From: Hymenobacter monticola
Lineage (GTDB): Bacteria > Bacteroidota > Bacteroidia > Cytophagales > Hymenobacteraceae
DNA length: 64,000 bases
Direction: 5' to 3'
NCBI RefSeq assembly: GCF_022811645.1
Contig: NZ_CP094534.1
Span: 5,146,001-5,210,000, forward strand
Shown here: piece after piece, positions 7,109 through 14,904 of the stretch
Numbering within the stretch: the stretch's first letter is position 1
Layout: the number at the start of each line of letters is the position of its first letter
Position numbers and translations under genes: made by a program
The notes under the pieces: generated by a model
The model's database searches: none
Seen by the model: the letters and a program-made list of their open reading frames with translations, nothing else
What the model was told of the DNA's origin: nothing

Positions 7109-8906
7109 CCCTACACCCCAAGATTTGTACGACGCCCTGCGCAAGCGCCTGGCCGACTACGGCCAGGAGCCGCCGCCCGATATGTGGGCCGGCATCCGGC
7201 AGCAGCTGCCGCCCCCGGTAGCCGTGCCGCGCCGGCGGCGCTGGCGGGCCAGCCTGGCGCTGCTCAGCCTGCTGTTTGTGGTGGCCTCGCTGGCCACTTG
7301 GCAGTGGCAGCGCGCAGGCCATTCGGCCGTGCAAACGGGCGTGGCGGCGCGGCGCGGGCCGGCAGCAGAATCGGTTCTTAATGGGTCAAATAAGCAGTCG
7401 AATAACTCAATTGCCACAGCGCCAGCAGGCGAAGCTTCCAGCGCAGTGACGGCGACGAGCTCTGCTGGTTCGGCTTCGGGCGCGATGCCGACGAGGCTAG
7501 GTGCCGGGGTGCCGGGTGAGGCCCCTGCTGCTAGCCCCGGGCCGCGTGCAGTGGCTTCGGCCACACCAGCACCGGCCGCAGAAGCCGGGGCAAGACCGGC
7601 CGCTGCGCCTGCGGCCTCAGCTTCGGCCGGGACTACGGCAACAGCTGGCCGCACCGTCCGGCCCAAACGGGCGCTGGCCGGAGTCGGTTCCAAAGCTTCG
7701 ATAGCCCGGACGCGGCCCTTGGTGCGCCCAACGCGAGCAGCTGGCCTGGGGCATGAGCCGGCAACAACAGGGCAGCCAGGTGGCGCTGTCTCGCTGGGCA
7801 CGGCGGCTACGGTTCGGGCTTCGCGGTCGGCCACGCCACGTTCCTCTACAACGACTTTCGCGCCCGTAACTCCAGCGGCGCTTGAGCCCGTTGCCACCGG
7901 CCGGCCGGCTTCTTCTACTTCGCCCCAAGGAGCTACCAGAGTGGTGTCCGCCACAGCTGGAACAGTTCCGGCATCAGCCCCCTCGGAGCCAGCCATTGCG
8001 GCAGCGCAGCCCGATGTGAGCCCAACCGCTCAGTGGGAGTGGCTCAACGCACGTCTGATAAGCCTACAATTGCCCGGTGGGGCCACCCCGGCCGCCCCTA
8101 AGCCAGTAGAGGTACCGGCCCTGCCGCCGCTGGTGCCCACCGTTGTGTCGCGGTGGGCGGTGCAATTTGTGGCGGGGCCGGGCCTGACCTACCGCCACCT
8201 GGGCTCGTCGCCGCTTTCCTACACCACTCTTACCACCCTCGCCCCTGCCCCCACCTCGCCCGCTACTTCGAGCGGCAACATCAGACCGGTTGTTGTTTCA
8301 ACCACCACAACCTCTAGCTCCGGATTGGAACGCCCGGCCCTGGGCTACGGCGCGCAGTTGAGCGTACGCCGCACCCTCACGCCCCACTGGACCCTGAGCG
8401 CCGGCCTGGGCTATGCCGAATACGCCACCCAGCTGGCCCTGCGCCAGGTGAATGCTTCCCAAATCACGCGGTCCAACTACGACTTTGCCTTTCTCGACAG
8501 CCTCAGCCGGACCGATGGCACCACCATCCGCCAGCGCGACACCTACCGGTTTCTGACGGTGCCGCTGCGGGCCGGCTACGCCTGGACCACCGGGCCGCGC
8601 TGGCAGGTGGGCTTGCTCGGGGGCATCGATGCCGCCATCTACCTCGGCGGCACCACCACCGAAGGCTCGGCCTGCGCCTGCCAGCCCCAGGCCTGGCGCG
8701 CCTCGGGCAGCCCCTACCGCAGCCTGAGCCTGGCCGCCAGCCTCGGGGCCGAGGTGCGCTACCGGCTGGCCGGGCCCTGGCAGCTGTTGGCTCAGCCCAC
8801 CGCCAGCTACCTGCTCACGCCGCTGGCCAAGCCGGTGAGCGGTTATTCCATTCGCCACCTGTTCGGCGCCACGGCGCTGCTGGGCGTGTCCTACGACCTG
8901 CCCTAG
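7101..8906 (+). CDS. Probable dual membrane-spanning anti-sigma factor (Dma-like)
   Basis: 601 residues in four parts. Residues 1-48 are a short cytoplasmic region with EPPPDMWAGI, resembling the N-terminus of ECF-linked Bacteroidota proteins. Residues 50-67 are one membrane helix behind a basic RRRRWR. Residues 70-345 are low-complexity Ala/Thr/Pro/Ser, apparently disordered. Residues 351-601 alternate like outer-membrane beta strands and end in an aromatic-containing YDLP. The order fits the dual membrane-spanning anti-sigma factors described in Bacteroides, with one protein reaching from sigma factor to outer membrane. The eight-base overlap with the sigma gene supports this. No sequence comparison could be made; a plain barrel protein is the alternative. 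Confidence 0.68.
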   Translation: MSDPTPQDLYDALRKRLADYGQEPPPDMWAGIRQQLPPPVAVPRRRRWRASLALLSLLFVVASLATWQWQRAGHSAVQTGVAARRGPAAESVLNGSNKQSNNSIATAPAGEASSAVTATSSAGSASGAMPTRLGAGVPGEAPAASPGPRAVASATPAPAAEAGARPAAAPAASASAGTTATAGRTVRPKRALAGVGSKASIARTRPLVRPTRAAGLGHEPATTGQPGGAVSLGTAATVRASRSATPRSSTTTFAPVTPAALEPVATGRPASSTSPQGATRVVSATAGTVPASAPSEPAIAAAQPDVSPTAQWEWLNARLISLQLPGGATPAAPKPVEVPALPPLVPTVVSRWAVQFVAGPGLTYRHLGSSPLSYTTLTTLAPAPTSPATSSGNIRPVVVSTTTTSSSGLERPALGYGAQLSVRRTLTPHWTLSAGLGYAEYATQLALRQVNASQITRSNYDFAFLDSLSRTDGTTIRQRDTYRFLTVPLRAGYAWTTGPRWQVGLLGGIDAAIYLGGTTTEGSACACQPQAWRASGSPYRSLSLAASLGAEVRYRLAGPWQLLAQPTASYLLTPLAKPVSGYSIRHLFGATALLGVSYDLP

Positions 8907-8940
8907 CGCCTCCCGGCTCCGGCCCAACCGCACTTTTTTT

Positions 8941-9924
8941 ATGAACCGACTTGTGCTAACAGGTCTGGGCGTGACGCTGCTGGCCAGTAGTTGCCGCCAA
9001 GACGACCTGGTGCTCTACACCCCGGCGGCCGATTCGTTGGCGGCGGCCACCAGGCCCTTTGCGCCTGCCGTGCAGACGTTCACTGTAAATCTGGGCCAGG
9101 CGCAAACCTTGCGCACCCGCGGCGGCGCCACCATCGCATTCGCAGCCAACTCGTTGGCACTGCCCAACAATGCCCTGGCCACGGGTACGGCCACGCTGCG
9201 GGTGCGCGAGCTGCGCACGGTGGGCGACATGCTGCTCACGGGTATGCACACCAACCTGGCGGTTTCCTCGGCCCAGCTGCTGGTGTCGGGCGGCGAATAC
9301 AACGTGCAGGTTTGGCAGGGCAACACCCGCCTGCGCTGGAGCAGTCCGTTCATTGGCTCGGGGCCGGCCACGCCGGGCTGGCCCCGGCTCAGCGCGCCCG
9401 TTCCCACGGCGGGCCTCGACACCACCCGCATGTTTCTGTGGGCCATGCCCCTGAATAGAAACGCGGCGGTGAATGGCGCGGCCGATTCCGTTGGCTGGCA
9501 GCCGGCCATACAGGGCGGGGCCACGGGCTGGGCCCCGGTTCGCCCAAGCGGGGGATTCTACAGCGTCAATTTTCCGCTTGACACCATCAGCTGGCTGAAT
9601 TTCGACCAGTACTGGCGCCCCGTGAACAACGCAAACTGGACCACGGCCCAGGTGCGCGTGCCCGCCGGCGCCACCGAAACCCGGGTGTACCTCCGCCCGG
9701 TGGGCTACACCAGCCTCAGCCGCACCTTCGCCACCGCCGACCCCACGCTGTGGCAAAACCATCTGCCCGAAGGCACCGACACGCAAGTCATTGTGCAGCA
9801 GTTGCGCGACGGTCAGCTTTATTTCGCGGCGGAACGCTACATCTGGCGCCGGAATGCGGTGTACGCTCCCGCGCTAAAGGCCTATACGGCCGCTGAATTG
9901 GCGCAGCTAGTGCAGCAGTTGTGA
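8941..9924 (+). CDS. Hypothetical lipoprotein of the sigma factor operon
   Basis: 327 residues, family not recognised. The N-terminus is a short signal with lipobox LLASSC, giving a mature Cys at residue 18 followed by RQDD. The rest is predicted mainly beta, with segments such as RTRGGATIAFAANSL and GTATLRVRELRTVGDMLLTG that recall the ZU5-like or carboxypeptidase-regulatory beta sandwiches of Bacteroidota surface lipoproteins. It starts 34 bases after the barrel protein, so it probably belongs to the same transcript and may be a partner or stress-sensing lipoprotein in the outer membrane. Confidence 0.7.
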   Translation: MNRLVLTGLGVTLLASSCRQDDLVLYTPAADSLAAATRPFAPAVQTFTVNLGQAQTLRTRGGATIAFAANSLALPNNALATGTATLRVRELRTVGDMLLTGMHTNLAVSSAQLLVSGGEYNVQVWQGNTRLRWSSPFIGSGPATPGWPRLSAPVPTAGLDTTRMFLWAMPLNRNAAVNGAADSVGWQPAIQGGATGWAPVRPSGGFYSVNFPLDTISWLNFDQYWRPVNNANWTTAQVRVPAGATETRVYLRPVGYTSLSRTFATADPTLWQNHLPEGTDTQVIVQQLRDGQLYFAAERYIWRRNAVYAPALKAYTAAELAQLVQQL

Positions 9925-9955
9925 CCAGTATGTGGGGTGGGATGAGCCAGCACGG

Positions 9956-10023
9956 GTACCCCGAAGCTCCGCTTCGGCTCGCGGCTGCATCGTTCGCCGA
10001 GCCGAAGCAAAGCTTCGGGGTAC
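9956..10023. repeat. Long hairpin between convergent genes
   Basis: Arms of about 26 bases starting GTACCCCGAAGCTCC and ending CTTCGGGGTAC pair with two mismatches around a 16-base loop. It sits between the lipoprotein gene and the convergent hutI, so it may act as a bidirectional terminator. It also looks like a member of a dispersed palindrome family. Confidence 0.75.
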
Positions 10024-10048
10024 ACGTGCTGCTTGTTCAGGCAGCCAG

Positions 10049-11311
10049 TCAGGCGCTCTCGCCCCCAATCACCACCTCGCGCACCGGGTTTTCGCCCAGC
10101 CAGTACGGAATTTCGGCCACGCTGCCCACGTTAAGCACCAGCAGGTCGGCGCGCTTGCCGGGTTCCAGGCTGCCACAGTCGGCAGCGTGGCCAATGGCCC
10201 AGGCGGCGTTGAGGGTGGCGGCAGCCACGGCTTCTTTGGGCGTGAACCCCATCTTGAGGCAGGCGACTGATAGGGCAAGCCACAGGTTTTTGCTGGGGCA
10301 GGAGCCCGGGTTAAAATCGGTACTCAGGGCCACGGGCAGGCCATTTTCGATGAACTCACGGCCCGGCGCGTATTTCTCCTGCCGCAGAAACAAGGGCACC
10401 AGCGGCAGCAGCACGGCCACGGTGCGCCCATCGGTTTGCTGGGCAATGCGGGCGGCGGCGGCGGGCGTGAGGTAGTCGCAGTGGTCGACGCTGGTGGCAC
10501 CCAGCTCGGCGGCCATTTCGCAGCCGCCGAGGTCGTGCAGCTGCTCGGCGTGGATTTTCAGGCCGAAGCCCATTTTGTGGGCCTGCCCCAGGAAATAGCG
10601 CGCCACGTTCAGCGGAAAAGCCCCTTCCTCGCAGAAAATATCCACAAAAGCCGCCTCCCCTTTCAGGTCAGACAGCACTTCGCGCAGTATGAAATCGACG
10701 TAAGCGCGCGGGCCGGCTTCCTTGAACTCGGGCGGCACCACGTGGGCGCCCAGGAAGGTGGGCACCACCCGCACCGGCTGCCGGCCCCCGGCCGCGCGGG
10801 CCACCCGCACCAGCCGTAGCTCGGTGTCGCGGTCGAGGCCGTAGCCGCTCTTGGCTTCGAGCGTGGTGATGCCGTAGTGGCGAAATCCTTCGAGGTGGTG
10901 CAGGGCGTTTTCCATCAGCTCCTCTTCCGAGGCGGCGCGGGTGGCCCGCACGGTGCTCAGGATGCCGCCGCCACTGGCCAGAATGTCGAGGTAGCTTTCG
11001 CCGCGCAGCTTGCGCTCGAACTCGTGGGCCCGGTTGCCGCCGAAAACGAGGTGGGTGTGGCATTCTACCAGGCCGGGCATCACCACACGGCCGGTGGCGT
11101 CTACCACGCGGGTTTCGGGGGTTATGTAAGTAGTATCCAACGCTGCCATTGGACCCACGGCGGCAATTTTATCGCCTTGGCAGGCCACGTAGCCATTTTC
11201 GATGATGAGCCAGTTGTTCAGGTCGGCGCCGGCCAGGGGGCGGTCGGTGGGGCCGCCGGCCAGGGTGAGCACCTGCGCGGCGTTTTGGATGACGAGGGTG
11301 TAGGGAAGCAT
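10049..11311 (-). CDS. hutI: Imidazolonepropionase
   Basis: 420 residues. Opens the imidazolone ring to give N-formimino-L-glutamate, third step of histidine degradation, in the cytosol. The amidohydrolase barrel is complete: metal ligands His85 and His87 in ECHTHLVFGG, the substrate-binding ESYLDILASGGGI, KSGYGLD, the His ligand in KIHAEQLHD, DHCDYL, and the Asp of STDFNPGSCP. ATG 11311 is chosen because the preceding frame runs through the repeat element. No hutH, hutU or hutG are visible within the window, so the pathway genes are scattered or outside. Confidence 0.95.
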   Translation of the reverse strand: MLPYTLVIQNAAQVLTLAGGPTDRPLAGADLNNWLIIENGYVACQGDKIAAVGPMAALDTTYITPETRVVDATGRVVMPGLVECHTHLVFGGNRAHEFERKLRGESYLDILASGGGILSTVRATRAASEEELMENALHHLEGFRHYGITTLEAKSGYGLDRDTELRLVRVARAAGGRQPVRVVPTFLGAHVVPPEFKEAGPRAYVDFILREVLSDLKGEAAFVDIFCEEGAFPLNVARYFLGQAHKMGFGLKIHAEQLHDLGGCEMAAELGATSVDHCDYLTPAAAARIAQQTDGRTVAVLLPLVPLFLRQEKYAPGREFIENGLPVALSTDFNPGSCPSKNLWLALSVACLKMGFTPKEAVAAATLNAAWAIGHAADCGSLEPGKRADLLVLNVGSVAEIPYWLGENPVREVVIGGESA

Positions 11312-11365
11312 GCAGCAAATAACGCTGCGCTTCGTGAGGAATGCAGCATAATCAGGGCGCGGAAC

Positions 11366-11561
11366 TGTCATTGCGAGCAGAGCGAAGCACCCGAAGGACA
11401 GCGTAGCTAATCCGTCCTGCCAAAACCAGAGACTTCCTTTTACCAGAAAGCCCCGGCACCACAATGGCGCAGGGGCTTTGTCATAGTATTAGGTTGGTCG
11501 CTGAGAACAGGATGGATTAGCTACGCTGTCCTTCGGGTGCCGCGCTTCGCTCGCAATGACA
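11366..11561. repeat. Composite palindromic repeat with nested terminator (copy 1)
   Basis: Outer arms of 54 bases begin TGTCATTGCGAGC and end GCTCGCAATGACA. Within the loop, AAAGCCCC (11447-11454) and GGGGCTTT (11472-11479) form a second hairpin. The internal 39 bases at 11421-11459 recur with three mismatches at 36211-36249. It lies between two minus-strand genes, hutI and the SPL-like gene, and could stop transcription of the upstream gene. Confidence 0.8.
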
Positions 11562-11571
11562 GGGCTTACGC

Positions 11572-12699
11572 TTACGTCCAGTACTGCACCGGCGCATGGG
11601 GGAAGCGGCGCTGCCACTCGGCGTAGAACCACGCCTTCATGGCCTTCATCTGCTCGGGCTGGTACACGTATTTGAGGCCGCCGAATTTGTTGCGCTTCAC
11701 AGCGCGGCCGTCCTCGCTCAAGTCGAGGCTGGTGTTGGGGTACCACTGCAGCAGCACGTCTTTCGAGCCGGGCGTGAAGCGGTGGGTGATGAACTCCACG
11801 GTCAGGTCGCAGTCGAAATCCAGGGCCTGTTGCAGGCGGTCGAACAGGTCGGTGTAGTGCTGCTGCCAGTCGGGAATGGGCATGATGGGGGCCAGCACCA
11901 CGCCCACGCGGTAGCCACCCCCGCCCTCGCCCACCGGCAAGGCCAGCCGGCGCAGGGCCTGAATGCGGGCTTCGACCGAAGCGGTGCCACCTTCGAGGCG
12001 CCGCACCACCGGCTCGGCGTTCAGCGAGAAACGGGCGCGGGTGCGGCCTTGGTGCGGCAGGCTCAGCAGGGAGTCGATATGGTTGTACTTGCTCACGAAG
12101 CGCAGCTGGGCACCTTCGCGCTGGCTGAAGTGACGCACGGCCGCGGCCAAGCTACCGGTGAGGTGCTCGATGCCCAGCACGTCGGTGTAGCAACTGGCTT
12201 CGAAGCTTACCACGCGGCCGGCCTGCTCGTAGCTGGCGGTGTTTTGCAGCAGCTGGGGCAGGTTGGCAAAGGCCTTGACCACGGGCGGGCCGCTGAGCGA
12301 GCCGGCCAAGTAGCAGTACTGGCAGTGAGCGGGGCAGCCTTCGGCCAAGTTCAGCTGCCAGTCGGCCGAGGGCGGAGTGGGCTGCAGGCGCAGGGCACCG
12401 GCGGGGGCCTTCACCACGGCCAGGGTGTTTTTGGCGGTGCGGTAGGTGGCGCGCACGTCGCCGCCGGGGTCGCGCAGGCCGGTGAGGCGGTTGCTTTTCA
12501 GCAGCTCCACTTCCAGGTTCTGGGCCGTGACGCGAGCCAGAATTTGCTGGCCAAATTCTTCGTCGAGGGCGTCGGGCGTGAACACCACGCGCTGCGGCAG
12601 CCACAGCTTGGCCGAGTGCGTGCGGGGCGCCAGGGCGGGCGCGGGCACGTCGGTAAGCAAGGTATCGGAAAGGGCAACGAGCGAGCCAGAAGTCAGCAT
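11572..12699 (-). CDS. Spore photoproduct lyase-family radical SAM protein
   Basis: 375 residues. The radical SAM cluster motif is CPAHCQYC (Cys122, Cys126, Cys129) followed by YL, and the SPL-like N-terminal segment comes first. SFEASCYTD places Cys170 about 41 residues after the cluster, close to where spore photoproduct lyase has its hydrogen-donor cysteine. SPL repairs a thymine dimer in bacterial spores; Bacteroidota do not sporulate, so the substrate here may be another DNA photoproduct or something unrelated. RFSLNAEP and VVLAPIMPI are further family blocks. A stand-alone gene, separated from hutI by the composite repeat. Confidence 0.85.
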   Translation of the reverse strand: MLTSGSLVALSDTLLTDVPAPALAPRTHSAKLWLPQRVVFTPDALDEEFGQQILARVTAQNLEVELLKSNRLTGLRDPGGDVRATYRTAKNTLAVVKAPAGALRLQPTPPSADWQLNLAEGCPAHCQYCYLAGSLSGPPVVKAFANLPQLLQNTASYEQAGRVVSFEASCYTDVLGIEHLTGSLAAAVRHFSQREGAQLRFVSKYNHIDSLLSLPHQGRTRARFSLNAEPVVRRLEGGTASVEARIQALRRLALPVGEGGGGYRVGVVLAPIMPIPDWQQHYTDLFDRLQQALDFDCDLTVEFITHRFTPGSKDVLLQWYPNTSLDLSEDGRAVKRNKFGGLKYVYQPEQMKAMKAWFYAEWQRRFPHAPVQYWT

Positions 12700-12894
12700 A
12701 AAACCGGGTTGGTGACGGATAATAGCTCAACGCTTTTGGCGCGAAATAAAGTCCGAAAAAACAGCCTAAAACCGACGAAAATCAGCCTTTTTACTTATTA
12801 GCCCCCTTGTCAAATGCCCTGCTGAATATACCCGCAGTGCAGCGCCGGTTAGCGGATTTGCGTACCCGCTTTAGCCTTCTGCTTATCCTGCTCC

Positions 12895-13413
12895 ATGTCC
12901 CAACCCGACGACGCCCCGCTCATCCTCACCCTCACGCTTGATGCCACCTCACAGACGTATTTCAACGACCTGCGGCAACAGCACTTCCCACCAAAAATAA
13001 ACTACCTCGCTGCCCACCTCACGCTGTTTCACCACTTGCCCGGCCCGGAACTGGCCACCGTGAGCGAGGAGCTGCGCCACTTCAGCCGCGAACAGAAGCC
13101 GTTGCCGCTGCAAGTGGCCGGCCTGCGCTCGCTGGGCCGGGGCGTGGCCTTCACCCTCGAAAACGACGAGCTGCGCGCCCTGCACCGCCGGCTGCAAACC
13201 GCCTTCGCCGCCCACCTCACGCCCCAGGACCGGCAGAAGCTGCAGCCCCACGTCACCATCCAAAACAAAGTAGACCCCGCAGAAGCCCGCCAGCTACTAG
13301 CCGAACTGCAAGCCACATTCGTACCCTTTGAGGCCCAGGGCACGGGGCTGCACCTGTGGGCCTACCGCAACGGGCCGTGGGAAAGCCTGGCCGAGTTTCC
13401 GTTTGGGGGTTAG
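12895..13413 (+). CDS. 2'-5' RNA ligase (LigT) family / 2H phosphoesterase
   Basis: 172 residues. Two His-x-Thr motifs define the 2H phosphoesterase fold: HLTLFH at His41/Thr43 and HVTIQN at His119/Thr121, 78 residues apart as expected. Known members act on 2',5' or cyclic phosphate bonds in RNA; the natural substrate of the bacterial enzymes is usually unclear. The gene stands alone, divergent from the SPL-like gene across a 195-base gap with no clear consensus promoter. Confidence 0.85.
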   Translation: MSQPDDAPLILTLTLDATSQTYFNDLRQQHFPPKINYLAAHLTLFHHLPGPELATVSEELRHFSREQKPLPLQVAGLRSLGRGVAFTLENDELRALHRRLQTAFAAHLTPQDRQKLQPHVTIQNKVDPAEARQLLAELQATFVPFEAQGTGLHLWAYRNGPWESLAEFPFGG

Positions 13414-13499
13414 CAGCATTCCGAATTCAGCCAATAAGCTGGGTTGGAGCAAGAATGTTGCTTGGTCTAAAGTGCGGCCTGACGGTCGCGTTTCGTTTG

Positions 13500-14774
13500 C
13501 TACTTCTCTTCCTGGGCCGGCTCGTAGGGAAAAGGCAGGCTCACGCGGATTTCGTGGTCTTGCCCCGCTGCGTTCTGGTAGCGCGCGGCGCGCATGACGC
13601 GCAGGGCCTCCTCGTCGCAGCCGTAGCCCAGCCCTTTGACCACCATCACGTCTTGCGGCACGCCCGCTGGGTCTATTCGCATTTGAAGCGTCACCTTGCC
13701 CCGCACCTGCTTGGCCCGCGCGTCGGCCGGGTACTGCACCTGGGCCTTGAGCGCCTCGTAGCTCCCAATTAATTCCACCGCCGACGCCTCGCGGGCTGCC
13801 ACCACTGGCGCCGCGGCCGACGGAGCGTAGAGCGTGGGCGGGTTGGGGTTGTGCGTGGCGGTGGGCACTTGGTAGGCAATGCCCCAGTGCTGCAAATACT
13901 CCGCTAGGGGTGGCAGCCCCACCTTGGCCCGGCGCACGTCCACATTGGGCTCGTCTTCGATAGGTTGGAGTTGGTAGTGCCCATCGGCCTCGCCCCGGAA
14001 CTGCGAGCCGTAGACCTGCGGCTCGCCCCGCTCCTTCTTGATGCGGTCGATAAAAATGGCCACCGACGACCACGCCAACTCTTTTTTATCGGCCGCCGCC
14101 GTCAGCAAGGGCAAGTATTTTTCATCGGGGTTGTGCTGAAGCACCAGAAAGGCCGCACTTTTCTGGTACTCGCCCACCAGCGACCGGCCCGGATACCCAT
14201 GCCGGGCAATCAGGCTGTCGACCTGCCGGGCCAGCCGGATGTCCACGGGCGCCTGCCGCCGCATGGCTTCGGCTATCTGCGGGGCATTGATGCCGAATTT
14301 TCGCTCGGCCGCCTCGGCCTCTATCCGGTATTGCTGGTCCTGGAATTGAATTTTCTTCAGCAAGGCTACCAGGGCCGGGTCGAAGGCTGCTTCGTGCTGC
14401 TGTTGCTTGGTGCGGGCCTGCGCCAGCAACCGCGGCCAGGTGGATTGGGACTCTAGCGAGGCAAAATCCGCCTCCGCCCGCAGCTGCGCTTCGGAGAAAT
14501 ACCCCTTGGCCACAGCCTGGCTTAGCCAATCCAGGGCCCGCTTCGGCTCGTGGTTGCGGGCAGCGGCCTGCGCCGCCTGGTAATAGTCCCGCGCTTTGCC
14601 GCTCGTTTGCTTGAGGCCCTTTTGGTAGCTGGCACTGGCCGCGCCGTATTCCTGGTGCAGAAAGTGTTGCCGGGCCGGAGCCAGCACATCAGGCGCGGCC
14701 TGGGCCTCGGCAGTGGACAGGCTGGCGTGGGCGATGACCAGGGCCAGGAAGGCAACGGAAAGGGGGTGGCGCAT
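13500..14774 (-). CDS. Secreted TonB C-terminal domain protein with DUF6624-like region
   Basis: 424 residues. A signal peptide ends around AEAQAA (residue 20). Residues 25-110 look like TPR-type helices (YQKGLKQTSGKARDYYQAAQAAARN). A middle block including DSLIARHGYPGRSLVGEYQ and HNPDEKYLPLL resembles DUF6624. The last 90 residues are a TonB C-terminal fold: YPADARAKQVRGKVTLQMRI and VVKGLGYGCDEEALRVMRAA. With no transmembrane anchor it is not a classic energy transducer; soluble periplasmic proteins with this ending are common in Bacteroidota. ATG 14774 is picked for the signal peptide. It follows the GT39 gene by 130 bases. Confidence 0.78.
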   Translation of the reverse strand: MRHPLSVAFLALVIAHASLSTAEAQAAPDVLAPARQHFLHQEYGAASASYQKGLKQTSGKARDYYQAAQAAARNHEPKRALDWLSQAVAKGYFSEAQLRAEADFASLESQSTWPRLLAQARTKQQQHEAAFDPALVALLKKIQFQDQQYRIEAEAAERKFGINAPQIAEAMRRQAPVDIRLARQVDSLIARHGYPGRSLVGEYQKSAAFLVLQHNPDEKYLPLLTAAADKKELAWSSVAIFIDRIKKERGEPQVYGSQFRGEADGHYQLQPIEDEPNVDVRRAKVGLPPLAEYLQHWGIAYQVPTATHNPNPPTLYAPSAAAPVVAAREASAVELIGSYEALKAQVQYPADARAKQVRGKVTLQMRIDPAGVPQDVMVVKGLGYGCDEEALRVMRAARYQNAAGQDHEIRVSLPFPYEPAQEEK

Positions 14775-14904
14775 GCAGAAAAGGAGGTAGCTGGGGCGTG
14801 CTGCGAAAACAGCGGTCGGTTTCGCAGCAGCAAGATATTGCTGCCCGCCAATAAATGCCACGCCAGTCCAATCCGTTAGCACCGGCTTCGCGCCGCCCCC
14901 AGAG

